DNA from: Verrucomicrobiota bacterium
GTDB taxonomy: Bacteria; Verrucomicrobiota; Verrucomicrobiia; Verrucomicrobiales; Akkermansiaceae
Direction of reading: 5' to 3'
Assembly: GCA_018969605.1 (NCBI GenBank)
Contig: JAGWXY010000004.1
Coordinates: 1 to 55,091 of the forward strand
DNA length: 55,091 nt
Shown here piece after piece: positions 25,087-33,859 of the stretch. The first letter of the stretch is position 1. The number at the start of each line of letters is the position of its first letter. The notes beneath the pieces are model-generated. The model saw only the letters and a list, made by a program, of their open reading frames with translations, made no database searches and had not been told where the DNA came from. Position numbers and translations under genes: made by a program.

Positions 25087-26133
25087 TTAAGCATGAGTCA
25101 AGCCCCCAGACTTCCAGTAAAAATCGCCATCAATCTGACCGGTCCTAATCAAAAAATTCAATTGCTGAAGGCGGGTAAAAGCGCGGTTTTCGAAATCCTC
25201 GCGTTTGAGATCGAGCTGCCTGAACAACTTATGAAACTGGCGAATACCATCATCGAGATTCCACTGGCACCGGAAATCAGGCAAATGCTTCGCAAGTTTG
25301 TCGAAAACCACGCGGTAACTGCGCTTATCTTCCGTGCCATCACCGTATTCAACCGCACACCCCTCAAATCGTTGCGCGACCGCATCAGCTATTTCGCGCA
25401 CCCTAAGGTTAAGATCGTTGTTTCCAATGTTGATCACCTCACCATGAATTGCCTCTGTCGGCGCTTTCAACGCGCATATGATTGCTCTTCCGATATCGCT
25501 CGCATGAACCAAAGGCCGCCACGGGCTGCCATCACTGTTCATCCTGATGCATCCGCTTGTCCAGGCCAGCCCGCATAGGTTGTTCACCACTAAATCAAAT
25601 CTCTGCCGCGGCGATGCTCCAAAAGCAGTTGAATTCCGAAAACAGATCGGCGCAAAAGTGATTCCCGCCATGGCGGTAATATCACGCTCACAAAGCGTCT
25701 TGCAATGCGCATATGACGTCTGCGGGTTTGGTGGAGTGGATTCATCCACCTCGTTGTCACCATCCACCACGCCATAGACTGAGCAGGACGACATATAAAT
25801 GAAACGGGAGATCCCTGCCCTTTTTGCCAACTCAGCGAGTCTCACCGATCCATGGTGATTGATCTCACGCGTGATGCGTGGTGCCAATTCACCTGAAGGA
25901 TCATTGGACAGTTCCGCCATATGGACCAACGCATCATACCCTGCAAGATCACGCGATTCCAATGCACGGATATCACGCGTAATGGTTTTCACCTGGTCGG
26001 TGCCCAATTCATAAAGCCACCCCGACCTGTAAAATCCGACGTCCACGCCGGTGACTTCGTAACCTTGGCTCAGCAACATCGGAACAAGCAAAGATCCAAG
26101 GTATCCATCAGTACCAGTAACGAGTATATTCAT
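25087..26133 (-). CDS. NAD-dependent epimerase/dehydratase (extended SDR)
   Basis: 348 residues. TGTDGYLGSLLVPML Rossmann motif, SSCSVYG, and SYAHCKTLCERD with the YxxxK pair. It acts on a nucleotide sugar as epimerase, reductase or dehydratase. Between the LhgO-like oxidase and the C-methyltransferase it is the best candidate for a 4-reductase/epimerase step on the CDP-linked sugar. It lacks the length and motifs that would make it an obvious CDP-glucose 4,6-dehydratase. Confidence 0.9.
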   Translation of the reverse strand: MNILVTGTDGYLGSLLVPMLLSQGYEVTGVDVGFYRSGWLYELGTDQVKTITRDIRALESRDLAGYDALVHMAELSNDPSGELAPRITREINHHGSVRLAELAKRAGISRFIYMSSCSVYGVVDGDNEVDESTPPNPQTSYAHCKTLCERDITAMAGITFAPICFRNSTAFGASPRQRFDLVVNNLCGLAWTSGCIRMNSDGSPWRPLVHASDIGRAIICALKAPTEAIHGEVINIGNNDLNLRVREIADAVAQRFEGCAVEYGDGTEDKRSYRVVFDKLAKHLPDFRCQWNLDDGIRQFHKLFRQLDLKREDFENRAFTRLQQLNFLIRTGQIDGDFYWKSGGLTHA

Positions 26134-26154
26134 GATTTCGAAGAGTGAAAAAAT

Positions 26155-27348
26155 TCAAGATGCCAATGCCCTACGGGCAAGATGCCGACCAATAACCAAG
26201 GATGCCGTGGCTGCTGGTGATGGAGCGTTGATGACATTCAAATAGCCCGGCCCCTGATCGATAAGGAAATCGTCTACAAGCCGACCATCATTGAAGACCG
26301 CCTGTGCTCGAACACCAGCCACACAAGGCATGAGATCATCAGGCCCGATGTTCGGAAGCATTTGACGCAAGCTGTTGACGAAATATTTTTTCACCAAGGA
26401 TCGGCGCATCTCGGCAAGACCATTCGCAAGGTGTTCGGAGGCCATTTTCCAAAATCCGCCATAAGACAGCGTTTCTATCAGATCAATCGCTGCAAAATCG
26501 GTTTTACGGTAACCCTCGCGCTTGAATGCCAACACCGCATTTGGGCCGGCATGCACACAACCATCGATCATTTTACTGAAATGGACGCCAAGAAAGGGCA
26601 GTGTCTCACTGGGAACCGGATAAATCAGTCCGTTGACCAAATACGATTTGCTCGGAACAAGACTGAAATATTCGCCACGAAAAGGGATGATCCGCGCGCT
26701 TGGCGGACGACCATTCATACGGCCGATCCTGTCACTGTGGAGACCCGCGCAATTGATGATGTGGCGCGCGGGAAACACATCTCGAGCAGTCTCGATGAAA
26801 CGCATTCCACCGGAGTCGAGAATGTGCAACACATTTTGATCAAAACAAATTTCTCCGCCAGCATCTTCAATGTCGCTTAACATTGCTTTGCAAACCTCAG
26901 GGTAACTTGTAACCCCCGTAGATCGCACATGGAGCGCCTCAAGACATGACACATAAGGCTCGATTTCGCGCGCTTTATCGCCATTTATCCATTCAGCGCC
27001 TATGCCATGGCATGTGGCATTGTTGAAAAGCCTTCGCAGCCCTGAAATTTCTTTATCGTTGTTTGCAACGATTAGTTTGCCGCATATCTTCATGGGTATA
27101 CCGCGCTCTATGCAGTATTCTTTCATCGCCTCCGCGCCCTCTTTGCAGAACGTCGCCTTCAGGCTGCCCGGCTTGTAGTAAATGCCCGAGTGAATCACGC
27201 CAGAATTTCTGCCACTTTGGTGTCTAGCTGATGCCGCCTCCTTCTCGATCACCACTACTCTTGCACCAGGTGCTTGCACGCATAGTTCCCGCGCAGTCGC
27301 AAGCCCGACAATGCCTCCACCTATGATTGCATGATCATACGGCTTCAC
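26155..27348 (-). CDS. LhgO-like FAD-dependent oxidoreductase
   Basis: 397 residues. DAO-fold oxidase with YDHAIIGGGIVGLATAREL (FAD-binding), HQSGRNSGVIHSGIYYKPGS and the C-terminal CVAGVRAQAV...GPGYLNVINAPSPAATASL. These match L-2-hydroxyglutarate oxidase, which turns L-2-hydroxyglutarate into 2-oxoglutarate. In polysaccharide loci homologues probably oxidise a sugar-related hydroxy acid, so I would not assign the housekeeping role. GTG 27348 overlaps the rfbF stop codon by four bases (GTGA); an ATG at 27372 is the alternative. Confidence 0.82.
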   Translation of the reverse strand: MKPYDHAIIGGGIVGLATARELCVQAPGARVVVIEKEAASARHQSGRNSGVIHSGIYYKPGSLKATFCKEGAEAMKEYCIERGIPMKICGKLIVANNDKEISGLRRLFNNATCHGIGAEWINGDKAREIEPYVSCLEALHVRSTGVTSYPEVCKAMLSDIEDAGGEICFDQNVLHILDSGGMRFIETARDVFPARHIINCAGLHSDRIGRMNGRPPSARIIPFRGEYFSLVPSKSYLVNGLIYPVPSETLPFLGVHFSKMIDGCVHAGPNAVLAFKREGYRKTDFAAIDLIETLSYGGFWKMASEHLANGLAEMRRSLVKKYFVNSLRQMLPNIGPDDLMPCVAGVRAQAVFNDGRLVDDFLIDQGPGYLNVINAPSPAATASLVIGRHLARRALAS

Positions 27349-28130
27349 AGGACACCAGCCTTTCTCCTCCACGGCAAATCACCCTTTGCCACAAGCTCTT
27401 CCAAAAAGATGCGATCCCGCAGCGTGTCCATCGCATGCCAAAACCCGTCGTGCCGCCAGGCCATGAGATCGCCTTTAGCTGCCAAGTGTTCAAGCGGATC
27501 CCGTTCCCACACGGTCTCGTCGCTATCAATGAGGTCCACTACTGCGGGCTCAAGCACGAAGAATCCACCGTTGATCCACGCTCCATCTCCTTTGGGTTTT
27601 TCACGAAACGATGAAATGCCATCACTAGCACCATCTAACACAAAGGCACCAAAACGGCCCGGACTTTGCACCGCTGTCAATGTCGCCAACTTTCCATGCC
27701 GTCTGTGAAAATCAATGCATGCACCAATGTCAACATTGCCAACTCCATCACCATAAGTCATACAAAAAGTCTCTCCATCAAGGTATCGTGCCGCACGCCT
27801 GAGCCTACCACCGGTCATTGTCGATTCACCGGTCTCCACACAAGTCACTCGCCAATCCTCAGTTTCACGACGGTGGATCACACGCGTCATGCCACCAAAG
27901 TCATATGTCACATCCGACCCATGAAGTACATAGTCATCAAAGTACTTTCGTATCATTCCTCCCTTGTAACCGCAGCATATGATAAAATCACGTATGCCAT
28001 GAGACGCATAAATACTCATCACGTGCCAAAGAATCGGTTTCCCTCCAATGGTGATCATCGGTTTCGGACGAATGCTACTTTCCTCGCTGATTCGCGTGCC
28101 GAATCCTCCCGCCAAAATGACCGCCTTCAT
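27345..28130 (-). CDS. rfbF: Glucose-1-phosphate cytidylyltransferase
   Basis: 261 residues. MKAVILAGGFGTRISEE, then IRPKPMITIGGKPILWHVM and FIICCGYKGGMIRKYF, are the RfbF signatures. It makes CDP-glucose from CTP and glucose-1-phosphate, the entry to CDP-linked 3,6-dideoxy and branched sugars. The expected next enzyme, CDP-glucose 4,6-dehydratase (RfbG), is not evident in the window. Confidence 0.95.
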   Translation of the reverse strand: MKAVILAGGFGTRISEESSIRPKPMITIGGKPILWHVMSIYASHGIRDFIICCGYKGGMIRKYFDDYVLHGSDVTYDFGGMTRVIHRRETEDWRVTCVETGESTMTGGRLRRAARYLDGETFCMTYGDGVGNVDIGACIDFHRRHGKLATLTAVQSPGRFGAFVLDGASDGISSFREKPKGDGAWINGGFFVLEPAVVDLIDSDETVWERDPLEHLAAKGDLMAWRHDGFWHAMDTLRDRIFLEELVAKGDLPWRRKAGVL

Positions 28131-28156
28131 TTGTTATTTTTTTTGAGTATCGATTT

Positions 28157-28906
28157 CTATGCAATGGCACCCATTTTACACGCATCGGATTTAGACATGT
28201 CTCCCACATTGACTCCGGGCCGGTAACTCACCACTCGCGCCGGTACACCTGCAGCTATGGCATTCTCTGGGATGTCATCAACCACCACCGCTCCCGCACC
28301 TATGACAGCACCTGCCCCGATTCGCACGCCTTGCAGCACAGTAACGCCATGCCCGATCCATGTACCATCGCCCACCACAATTCGGCCTTTGCTGGCAAGA
28401 GGCTGATCCATGATCGGCCTACCCAACATTGTGCCATGGTCATAACTGTAAAAGGCACACTGCGGAGCAATCTCAACATGGCTGCCAATTGCGATATCGG
28501 AAACAAACGCATGAACCCTGCATCCGGGCTGCATGTGCGTGCCTTTCCCGATATGGATGTTACCGCCCGAGCCCGTCTCAAGGTAACTATCTCCATAAAG
28601 ATGAACCCTATCGGCGATCTTGACCGCCCCACCAGCCGTGTTTCTCGTGATTACCACGCGATCACCTAGATAAACATGCTTGCCAATTGAGGTTTCGGGA
28701 TTGGCAAGCACCGCCGTCGGCGTAATAAATCCCGAGGGGCAATAATTTGCCAAATGGGAGCGATGATGGAATGGAAGTGTTCCCAAACAGGCAATCCTTG
28801 CAGCCATACGTCCACTTAAACTCAAGCCTGATCGATCCAACCAGAATGAGATCCATCTGCGGTAAAAAAACATCAGCAATCGTTGCCAGTCATATCGAAT
28901 ACCCAT
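28157..28906 (-). CDS. Hexapeptide-repeat acyltransferase (left-handed beta-helix)
   Basis: 249 residues. After a hydrophobic N-terminal part come hexapeptide repeats (IGKHVYLGDRV, KIADRVHLYGDSYLE, NIHIGKGTHMQPGCRV) and the WbbJ/CatB-type end GTWIGHGVTVLQGVRIGAGAVIGAGAVVVDD with catalytic His region YSYDHGT. It transfers an acetyl or other acyl group from CoA to a sugar. It follows the multidomain SGNH gene by 30 bases and precedes rfbF. Confidence 0.9.
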   Translation of the reverse strand: MGIRYDWQRLLMFFYRRWISFWLDRSGLSLSGRMAARIACLGTLPFHHRSHLANYCPSGFITPTAVLANPETSIGKHVYLGDRVVITRNTAGGAVKIADRVHLYGDSYLETGSGGNIHIGKGTHMQPGCRVHAFVSDIAIGSHVEIAPQCAFYSYDHGTMLGRPIMDQPLASKGRIVVGDGTWIGHGVTVLQGVRIGAGAVIGAGAVVVDDIPENAIAAGVPARVVSYRPGVNVGDMSKSDACKMGAIA

Positions 28907-28936
28907 CTCTCAAGATCAATGTATCATCTTATAGCT

Positions 28937-31900
28937 TCACTGTTTGGAAACAACGCGCAGACGCGTGAATATTTTTGTGCTCTTGGTAATCGTTCTTGGG
29001 ATGTGAACACTGACGAGATCGACTCCACCTGCAAACCTATTGGCCTGGTTTTTCTCTATCACGCCGGTCTCATAGGCGACATTCCTCCATCCCTCTTTTG
29101 CATTGGCTCTCCATTCCACCAAAATCGTCACATCCGGATCACTGGCAGAAGCTTGGGTTCTGCGATATGAGAACACCAAATATCTGCTTTTTTGGCCATC
29201 TCCATCCGGATCCGCATTGGTAATTCTCGATTTCGGAAGGAACGTGGTGCCAGTTTTCTTAACAGGATTGGTTCCTAAAACATACTCTATTCCATTCACT
29301 ATGGTATCCTTGTCAGGGTTTGCATCCAAACCTCCGGTAGCTCCAAATCCAGCCATCCACTGGTCAAATTTAAAAATCTTCTTGATGACATTGATTGATA
29401 CCTTCGCGGTTTGCGACTGTTTGGATCCGTCAGTCACAACGAATTCAAAATAATCCGCACCGCTGAACCCAGCGTTCGGGGTATACACAAGATTCGGAGC
29501 GCTTCCAGTCAGTATGCCATACGAAGGCGCAGCGGTGACTTGAAATTCCGGCTGTAATCCTGCCATGCCTGCAGAACCTATCAAAAAGATCGGCAATGAA
29601 CCATTTTCAACCAACTCGACGGATTGTGACTGTGCAGTTGGATCCACCCCTGGCTCGGCCATCGGCACAATTCTTACATTGTCCAAAAGAAGATCCGTAT
29701 TGCGGGTGGATGACTCAGCATAACTTCCCGATTGATCAAGAAATGTCAGCAGCACATTAGAACCATCTGCAACAAACTCATGAATTTTAGGCACCCATGA
29801 ACTAAATGCCCCTGCGGATTGGATAACTTCAGTACGATTGATCAAAGGCAGTGATGAACGTCCATAAAGGCTGACTGCAAGCGCCTGTTGACGTCCAGAT
29901 GCTTCCGAAACCACTCCCATATCATACATAAGCTGGTATTTTTGACCTGTTACCGTTGCAAACCTTTGCGAAACGCTTCCGCCAAATTCATTGCTGCCAG
30001 CACTGAAAACAAGCATTCGATTACCCTCACTCGGCGAATAGGACGGCGTAATACCCTGCCCACTCCTGGTATAACCGACCGGCAATGACCCATTTTTACC
30101 TCCGGTTCTCCACGCATCGACCGTTCCGAAATCCGCCACATCACCAAACTCGAAACCACCATTTGAGAGTGGAGCCGCACCCTTCACATCGATGCTTACC
30201 ATAGCTGGAGCAGACTCGGAAAATCCGTCGCTCGCAGCAAATGTAAATGAATCCGAGCCAAGATATCCCGACGCAGGATTGTAGACAATGTTCGGAGGTG
30301 CGCCGCCGATAGTCCCGTGCGAAGGTCCAGATACAACTCGATAAGTCAACACATCGCTAGGATCTTGATCTTGAGCAATTAGGGTGATTGGCACAAAGTC
30401 ATCTTGCGTCACGGATGCTATCTGTGCTTTCGCGGTTGGAGGATTGCTGCCTGATTTTTGCCTAGTCACTGAAACACCATCGATCAGCAGATCCGAGTTA
30501 TAGCTTTGGTTAAGCGGAAATATTTCAGATTGGTCGGACAAAATAAGTCTTGTTTGTGTGCCTGCCGCTACAAATGATGCGCTGAAGTCCATCCATGTTG
30601 TGCCGCTACCGGGTGAGACTAAAGGTTCAACACGCGAAAGAATCGCTGCCCCACCGCTATCCGCAACGGAAACCTGAAGGGCTTGCCTGCGTCCAGCTGC
30701 CTCGGTCACAATTCCCATCTTTAGCTTCACCAAATAAGTTGCTCCACGAATGGTGGCAAAAGCCTGAGACATGGCGCCGGCGTAGTCGTTATTGCCGGCG
30801 CTAAACAACGCCATCCTAAGGCCTTCCTGAGGAACATATGCGGGCTGGAATCCGGGCACGGTTGTGGAGAATCCGACCGGTTGCGCCCCCACATTTCCCG
30901 ACACCTCCCAACTCGTCAGCGTGCCGAAATCTGTTGGCGTTCCCGACTCAAATCCGCCATTCGCGATTTCGTTGTCAGGATCACTCGCACTCGGCTCACC
31001 TAAGGACGGACCCGCGACATAACTTGCCACCAAACTTCTTTGCTGGTGCATCCGCACCGATATGGTCCGCGAAGATGAAAGAACTGTGCCATTTTCCTTC
31101 CATGAGGCAAAACGATAAACTCCTACCTTTTCTGTGGCGGTCAAATCGACACGGTCATCATCAGCAAATGATCTTGCAACACCAGCAACCAGCGATGATG
31201 GGCCAGAAAGATAAGAATTCATTGGAATAATCAATGCCGATGGCCCTTCGACATTCACGCTAAGACTCCAGTTAATCGCAGGCATCACTCGTACATCGTC
31301 GAGCATAATCTCTGCGCCGGATACTGCAACCGAGGCATCCTCGAAGCGAATTGTTGTGAGTTCTGAATTGGCTGTGAACTCAATCGATTTTTTTGACCAT
31401 TTTGGATCACCTCCACTGATCGACGACTGGTTCTCAAGCTTGGTAAGGATTTCGCCCGAACCGGCAATCCGAATCCTCATGCTTCTCTGGAGCGCACTCG
31501 CGGCACGCGCACCAAGATCGAATTCCGCCCGGTAAATTTGTCCAGGGGTTGTCGCAAACGATTGGCTTATGCTACCGTTGCCTGCATTTCCCGCAGAGTT
31601 GAAGCGTGCCCATTTGAGACCATTTGTCGCGGCTAACACAGATTGATCGACAACAGCGACGTCGCCACTTGCAACCCACGATTGTCCATTGTTTTCGAAA
31701 CTTCCATCAAGCAGCAACGGTGTCACAAACGAGCGCTGTGAGCCGATCGCAATCATGTTACCTTCTGGGCGGCGATCACGAACCCCTGAAACCCCTAGAA
31801 AATGAACCGCACCTGCAATACGCGGTGCCGTAGTAAGCCGTACGGAACGCTTTGTCACGGGATCAAGAGTCGCTTGTAGAACCGCTACTCCTTCACTGAT

Positions 31901-32731
31901 TTTGAAATTTGCCGCCACAGCATCCTCTTCACGGATGGGTTTGCTAAAAATCACATTGATGTGTGCCAGATCTTCACGCGCGTCAATCTCCACAATCGCA
32001 GGTGCTGCTTTGCTGCCTTGTGGATCGATTTCTGTGGAAATTGCCGCAAGCCATTTGGCCGCCATTTTTTCATAGCCACTCACATTCGGATGCACTCCAT
32101 CGGCGATCAAGTCCTGCGCGCCAATCACGCCTCCGGGCAAACCACTGTTTCGCATGTCCAGAAATGACACATTTCTTCCTTTAGCAGCCAATTCCGCTAC
32201 CAAACTTGGAATCTGCTGATTGTAAGAAACTTGCACTACATCAAGTGAATCTGTGCGTGGAATCAGATTCGATACGATGATCTTCGTGTTAGGCCTTTCG
32301 TAACTAATATCCTCAACCAATGCCTTGAGCCGTTCGAAAGAAGTAGAAGCAGGATTGCCTGTCCATATGTCCACAGTTCCCGCCATGAGCAGCACCACAT
32401 CAGCTTGGCCAGCCTGCTTGAGCCACACGCCGATACCGTCACGCAACATGCTGATCGAATAGCCGGGATGCCCCTCGTGGTCCTTGTCAGGAAGTGCCGG
32501 ATCAGTATCGGTCTGGGTGCCAATGAAATCGGATACAAATCCGGCATTGCCAAGAAGGTTGCGCAAGGGAGCCCTGTATCCCCCTTGTACGTCGATGCAA
32601 CACCCTTGGGTAAGAGAGTCTCCCACAGGCAAGAACCGCAGTGCTTTCCAGTCAGTGACGGACTGACCAACAAGACTTACCCCAAATAAGGGTGCAAATG
32701 ACATCAACAATGCAAAACAGCTTTTTTTCAT
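28937..32731 (-). CDS. Secreted multidomain SGNH/GDSL hydrolase with Ig-like and jelly-roll repeats
   Basis: 1264 residues, with a signal peptide (MKKSCFALLMSFAPLFGVSL). SGNH domain at about 30-230: GDSLTQG (Ser39), Gly90, DGVHP (Asp211, His214). Block III reads GTVD in place of the usual GTND, so the oxyanion Asn is Val120. An Ig-like domain (about 235-330) and three jelly-roll units beginning GSFENNG, NGGFESG and NGGFEFG follow, with two cadherin-like Ig units (YRVVSGPSHGTIGG; FQVTAAPSYGILTG) and a C-terminal region with DPDGDGQ that looks calcium-binding. Likely an extracellular esterase or sugar O-acyl hydrolase held to glycans. No PEP-CTERM or membrane anchor is seen. Confidence 0.85.
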   Translation of the reverse strand: MKKSCFALLMSFAPLFGVSLVGQSVTDWKALRFLPVGDSLTQGCCIDVQGGYRAPLRNLLGNAGFVSDFIGTQTDTDPALPDKDHEGHPGYSISMLRDGIGVWLKQAGQADVVLLMAGTVDIWTGNPASTSFERLKALVEDISYERPNTKIIVSNLIPRTDSLDVVQVSYNQQIPSLVAELAAKGRNVSFLDMRNSGLPGGVIGAQDLIADGVHPNVSGYEKMAAKWLAAISTEIDPQGSKAAPAIVEIDAREDLAHINVIFSKPIREEDAVAANFKISEGVAVLQATLDPVTKRSVRLTTAPRIAGAVHFLGVSGVRDRRPEGNMIAIGSQRSFVTPLLLDGSFENNGQSWVASGDVAVVDQSVLAATNGLKWARFNSAGNAGNGSISQSFATTPGQIYRAEFDLGARAASALQRSMRIRIAGSGEILTKLENQSSISGGDPKWSKKSIEFTANSELTTIRFEDASVAVSGAEIMLDDVRVMPAINWSLSVNVEGPSALIIPMNSYLSGPSSLVAGVARSFADDDRVDLTATEKVGVYRFASWKENGTVLSSSRTISVRMHQQRSLVASYVAGPSLGEPSASDPDNEIANGGFESGTPTDFGTLTSWEVSGNVGAQPVGFSTTVPGFQPAYVPQEGLRMALFSAGNNDYAGAMSQAFATIRGATYLVKLKMGIVTEAAGRRQALQVSVADSGGAAILSRVEPLVSPGSGTTWMDFSASFVAAGTQTRLILSDQSEIFPLNQSYNSDLLIDGVSVTRQKSGSNPPTAKAQIASVTQDDFVPITLIAQDQDPSDVLTYRVVSGPSHGTIGGAPPNIVYNPASGYLGSDSFTFAASDGFSESAPAMVSIDVKGAAPLSNGGFEFGDVADFGTVDAWRTGGKNGSLPVGYTRSGQGITPSYSPSEGNRMLVFSAGSNEFGGSVSQRFATVTGQKYQLMYDMGVVSEASGRQQALAVSLYGRSSLPLINRTEVIQSAGAFSSWVPKIHEFVADGSNVLLTFLDQSGSYAESSTRNTDLLLDNVRIVPMAEPGVDPTAQSQSVELVENGSLPIFLIGSAGMAGLQPEFQVTAAPSYGILTGSAPNLVYTPNAGFSGADYFEFVVTDGSKQSQTAKVSINVIKKIFKFDQWMAGFGATGGLDANPDKDTIVNGIEYVLGTNPVKKTGTTFLPKSRITNADPDGDGQKSRYLVFSYRRTQASASDPDVTILVEWRANAKEGWRNVAYETGVIEKNQANRFAGGVDLVSVHIPRTITKSTKIFTRLRVVSKQ

Positions 32732-32848
32732 ATGATTATTCGATTGATTAGGCGGTTATAGTTTCACGACAGCAGACATTCTGAGTTCGGACGTCTGTGA
32801 AATGAATGACGACTTCGGGTATGTACGACCCTGCGCGAAAAAACGTTT

Positions 32849-33853
32849 TTACTTGTTTATGAATCCAATTACTTGACGCAACTGACACGCCAAATTTCTG
32901 CTTCGACTTATGGAGGCCTCTTCCGTCGGATGATAGATCGTGTCGAAGAAGTCGACCTGGGGCATTAGGACCTCGCGCATCCCACCCACCACATCTATTC
33001 CCTCCTTCAAATAGTACTCTCTCAATTGCGCCTCGACACTGTCGGCCATACCCGAATCGTATTCCTTGCGATGAATCATCGTGGGAAATCCCGCCATTAC
33101 ACGCACACGATTGGCTTTGGCCCAGCGCCTGAATTCAGTAATCAACTCAAATCCCGCGGCATCTGGTGAAATACCCTTTTTCAGAATCTCACAGACACGC
33201 TGGTCACGATCAACAGCCACCGTTGGACGCCGTGCGGCACAATGACCGGTCATGTCTCCATGATCGTTCAACCACGTGGCATCATAGGGATTGTACTCCG
33301 GTGTCGGTGTGATTATTTCGGGAAAGCATTTGCCTCTTATGCCCCTACCAATGCGTTCCAATGGAGTCATCAATGCTATCTCAATCTGATCGTTAAGTGG
33401 AAGATCACGGTAGTAATCAACATCGCGTGAGAGTATGAAATCGATGTATGTGATCGCAGCCCATTCACGACGGTTCTTTTCGCCAAAACCATACAACTCG
33501 TATTCGGGAAAAAGCATGACCGTATCCCCAGGTCTCAGCATTTTTTTTCCTACTCGCAAAATGCATGCCATGCCAAGGCCCGCATGTAGTCCACCATTGA
33601 TGACCGGTACGCCAAGTTCCGATTCGAGAACGGACGCCTTGATTCCAAAAAGCGTCGACGAACCGCCAAGAAGAACCAACTTTGGCCGATCAATCACACA
33701 TGCGGCTTTTTCTTTGTGGTCAATGATTTGTTTATTCCATGTGGAAGATGTGGTCGGCACGCCAAGCTGAAATCTCACCACCGACATGAAAATCAAAAGC
33801 CCAGCAGAGAAACCAAACGGAATCGCGCACAAGAATTTTTTTGGGCATCCCAT
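32849..33853 (-). CDS. DltD/AlgX-like SGNH partner of MBOAT acyltransferase
   Basis: 334 residues. A membrane-anchoring N-terminal helix (FLCAIPFGFSAGLLIFMSVV) is followed by a SGNH-like domain: LLGGSSTLFGIKASVLE gives the nucleophile Ser, NGGLHAGLG a block II Gly, and FFDTIYHPTEEA the Asp-His pair. Such proteins work with MBOAT proteins to O-acylate exported glycans outside the inner membrane. Seven bases separate it from the MBOAT gene, supporting one functional unit. Confidence 0.82.
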   Translation of the reverse strand: MGCPKKFLCAIPFGFSAGLLIFMSVVRFQLGVPTTSSTWNKQIIDHKEKAACVIDRPKLVLLGGSSTLFGIKASVLESELGVPVINGGLHAGLGMACILRVGKKMLRPGDTVMLFPEYELYGFGEKNRREWAAITYIDFILSRDVDYYRDLPLNDQIEIALMTPLERIGRGIRGKCFPEIITPTPEYNPYDATWLNDHGDMTGHCAARRPTVAVDRDQRVCEILKKGISPDAAGFELITEFRRWAKANRVRVMAGFPTMIHRKEYDSGMADSVEAQLREYYLKEGIDVVGGMREVLMPQVDFFDTIYHPTEEASISRSRNLACQLRQVIGFINK

Positions 33854-33859
33854 GCAGAA

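Noticed and set aside
22511-28130. CDP-glucose 4,6-dehydratase identity for the SDR at 25087-26133
   Set aside because: The SDR lacks the length and motifs I expect for RfbG; it fits better as a reductase or epimerase.
28937-32731. PEP-CTERM sorting signal on the large secreted protein
   Set aside because: The C-terminus has no PEP motif, hydrophobic helix or basic tail.
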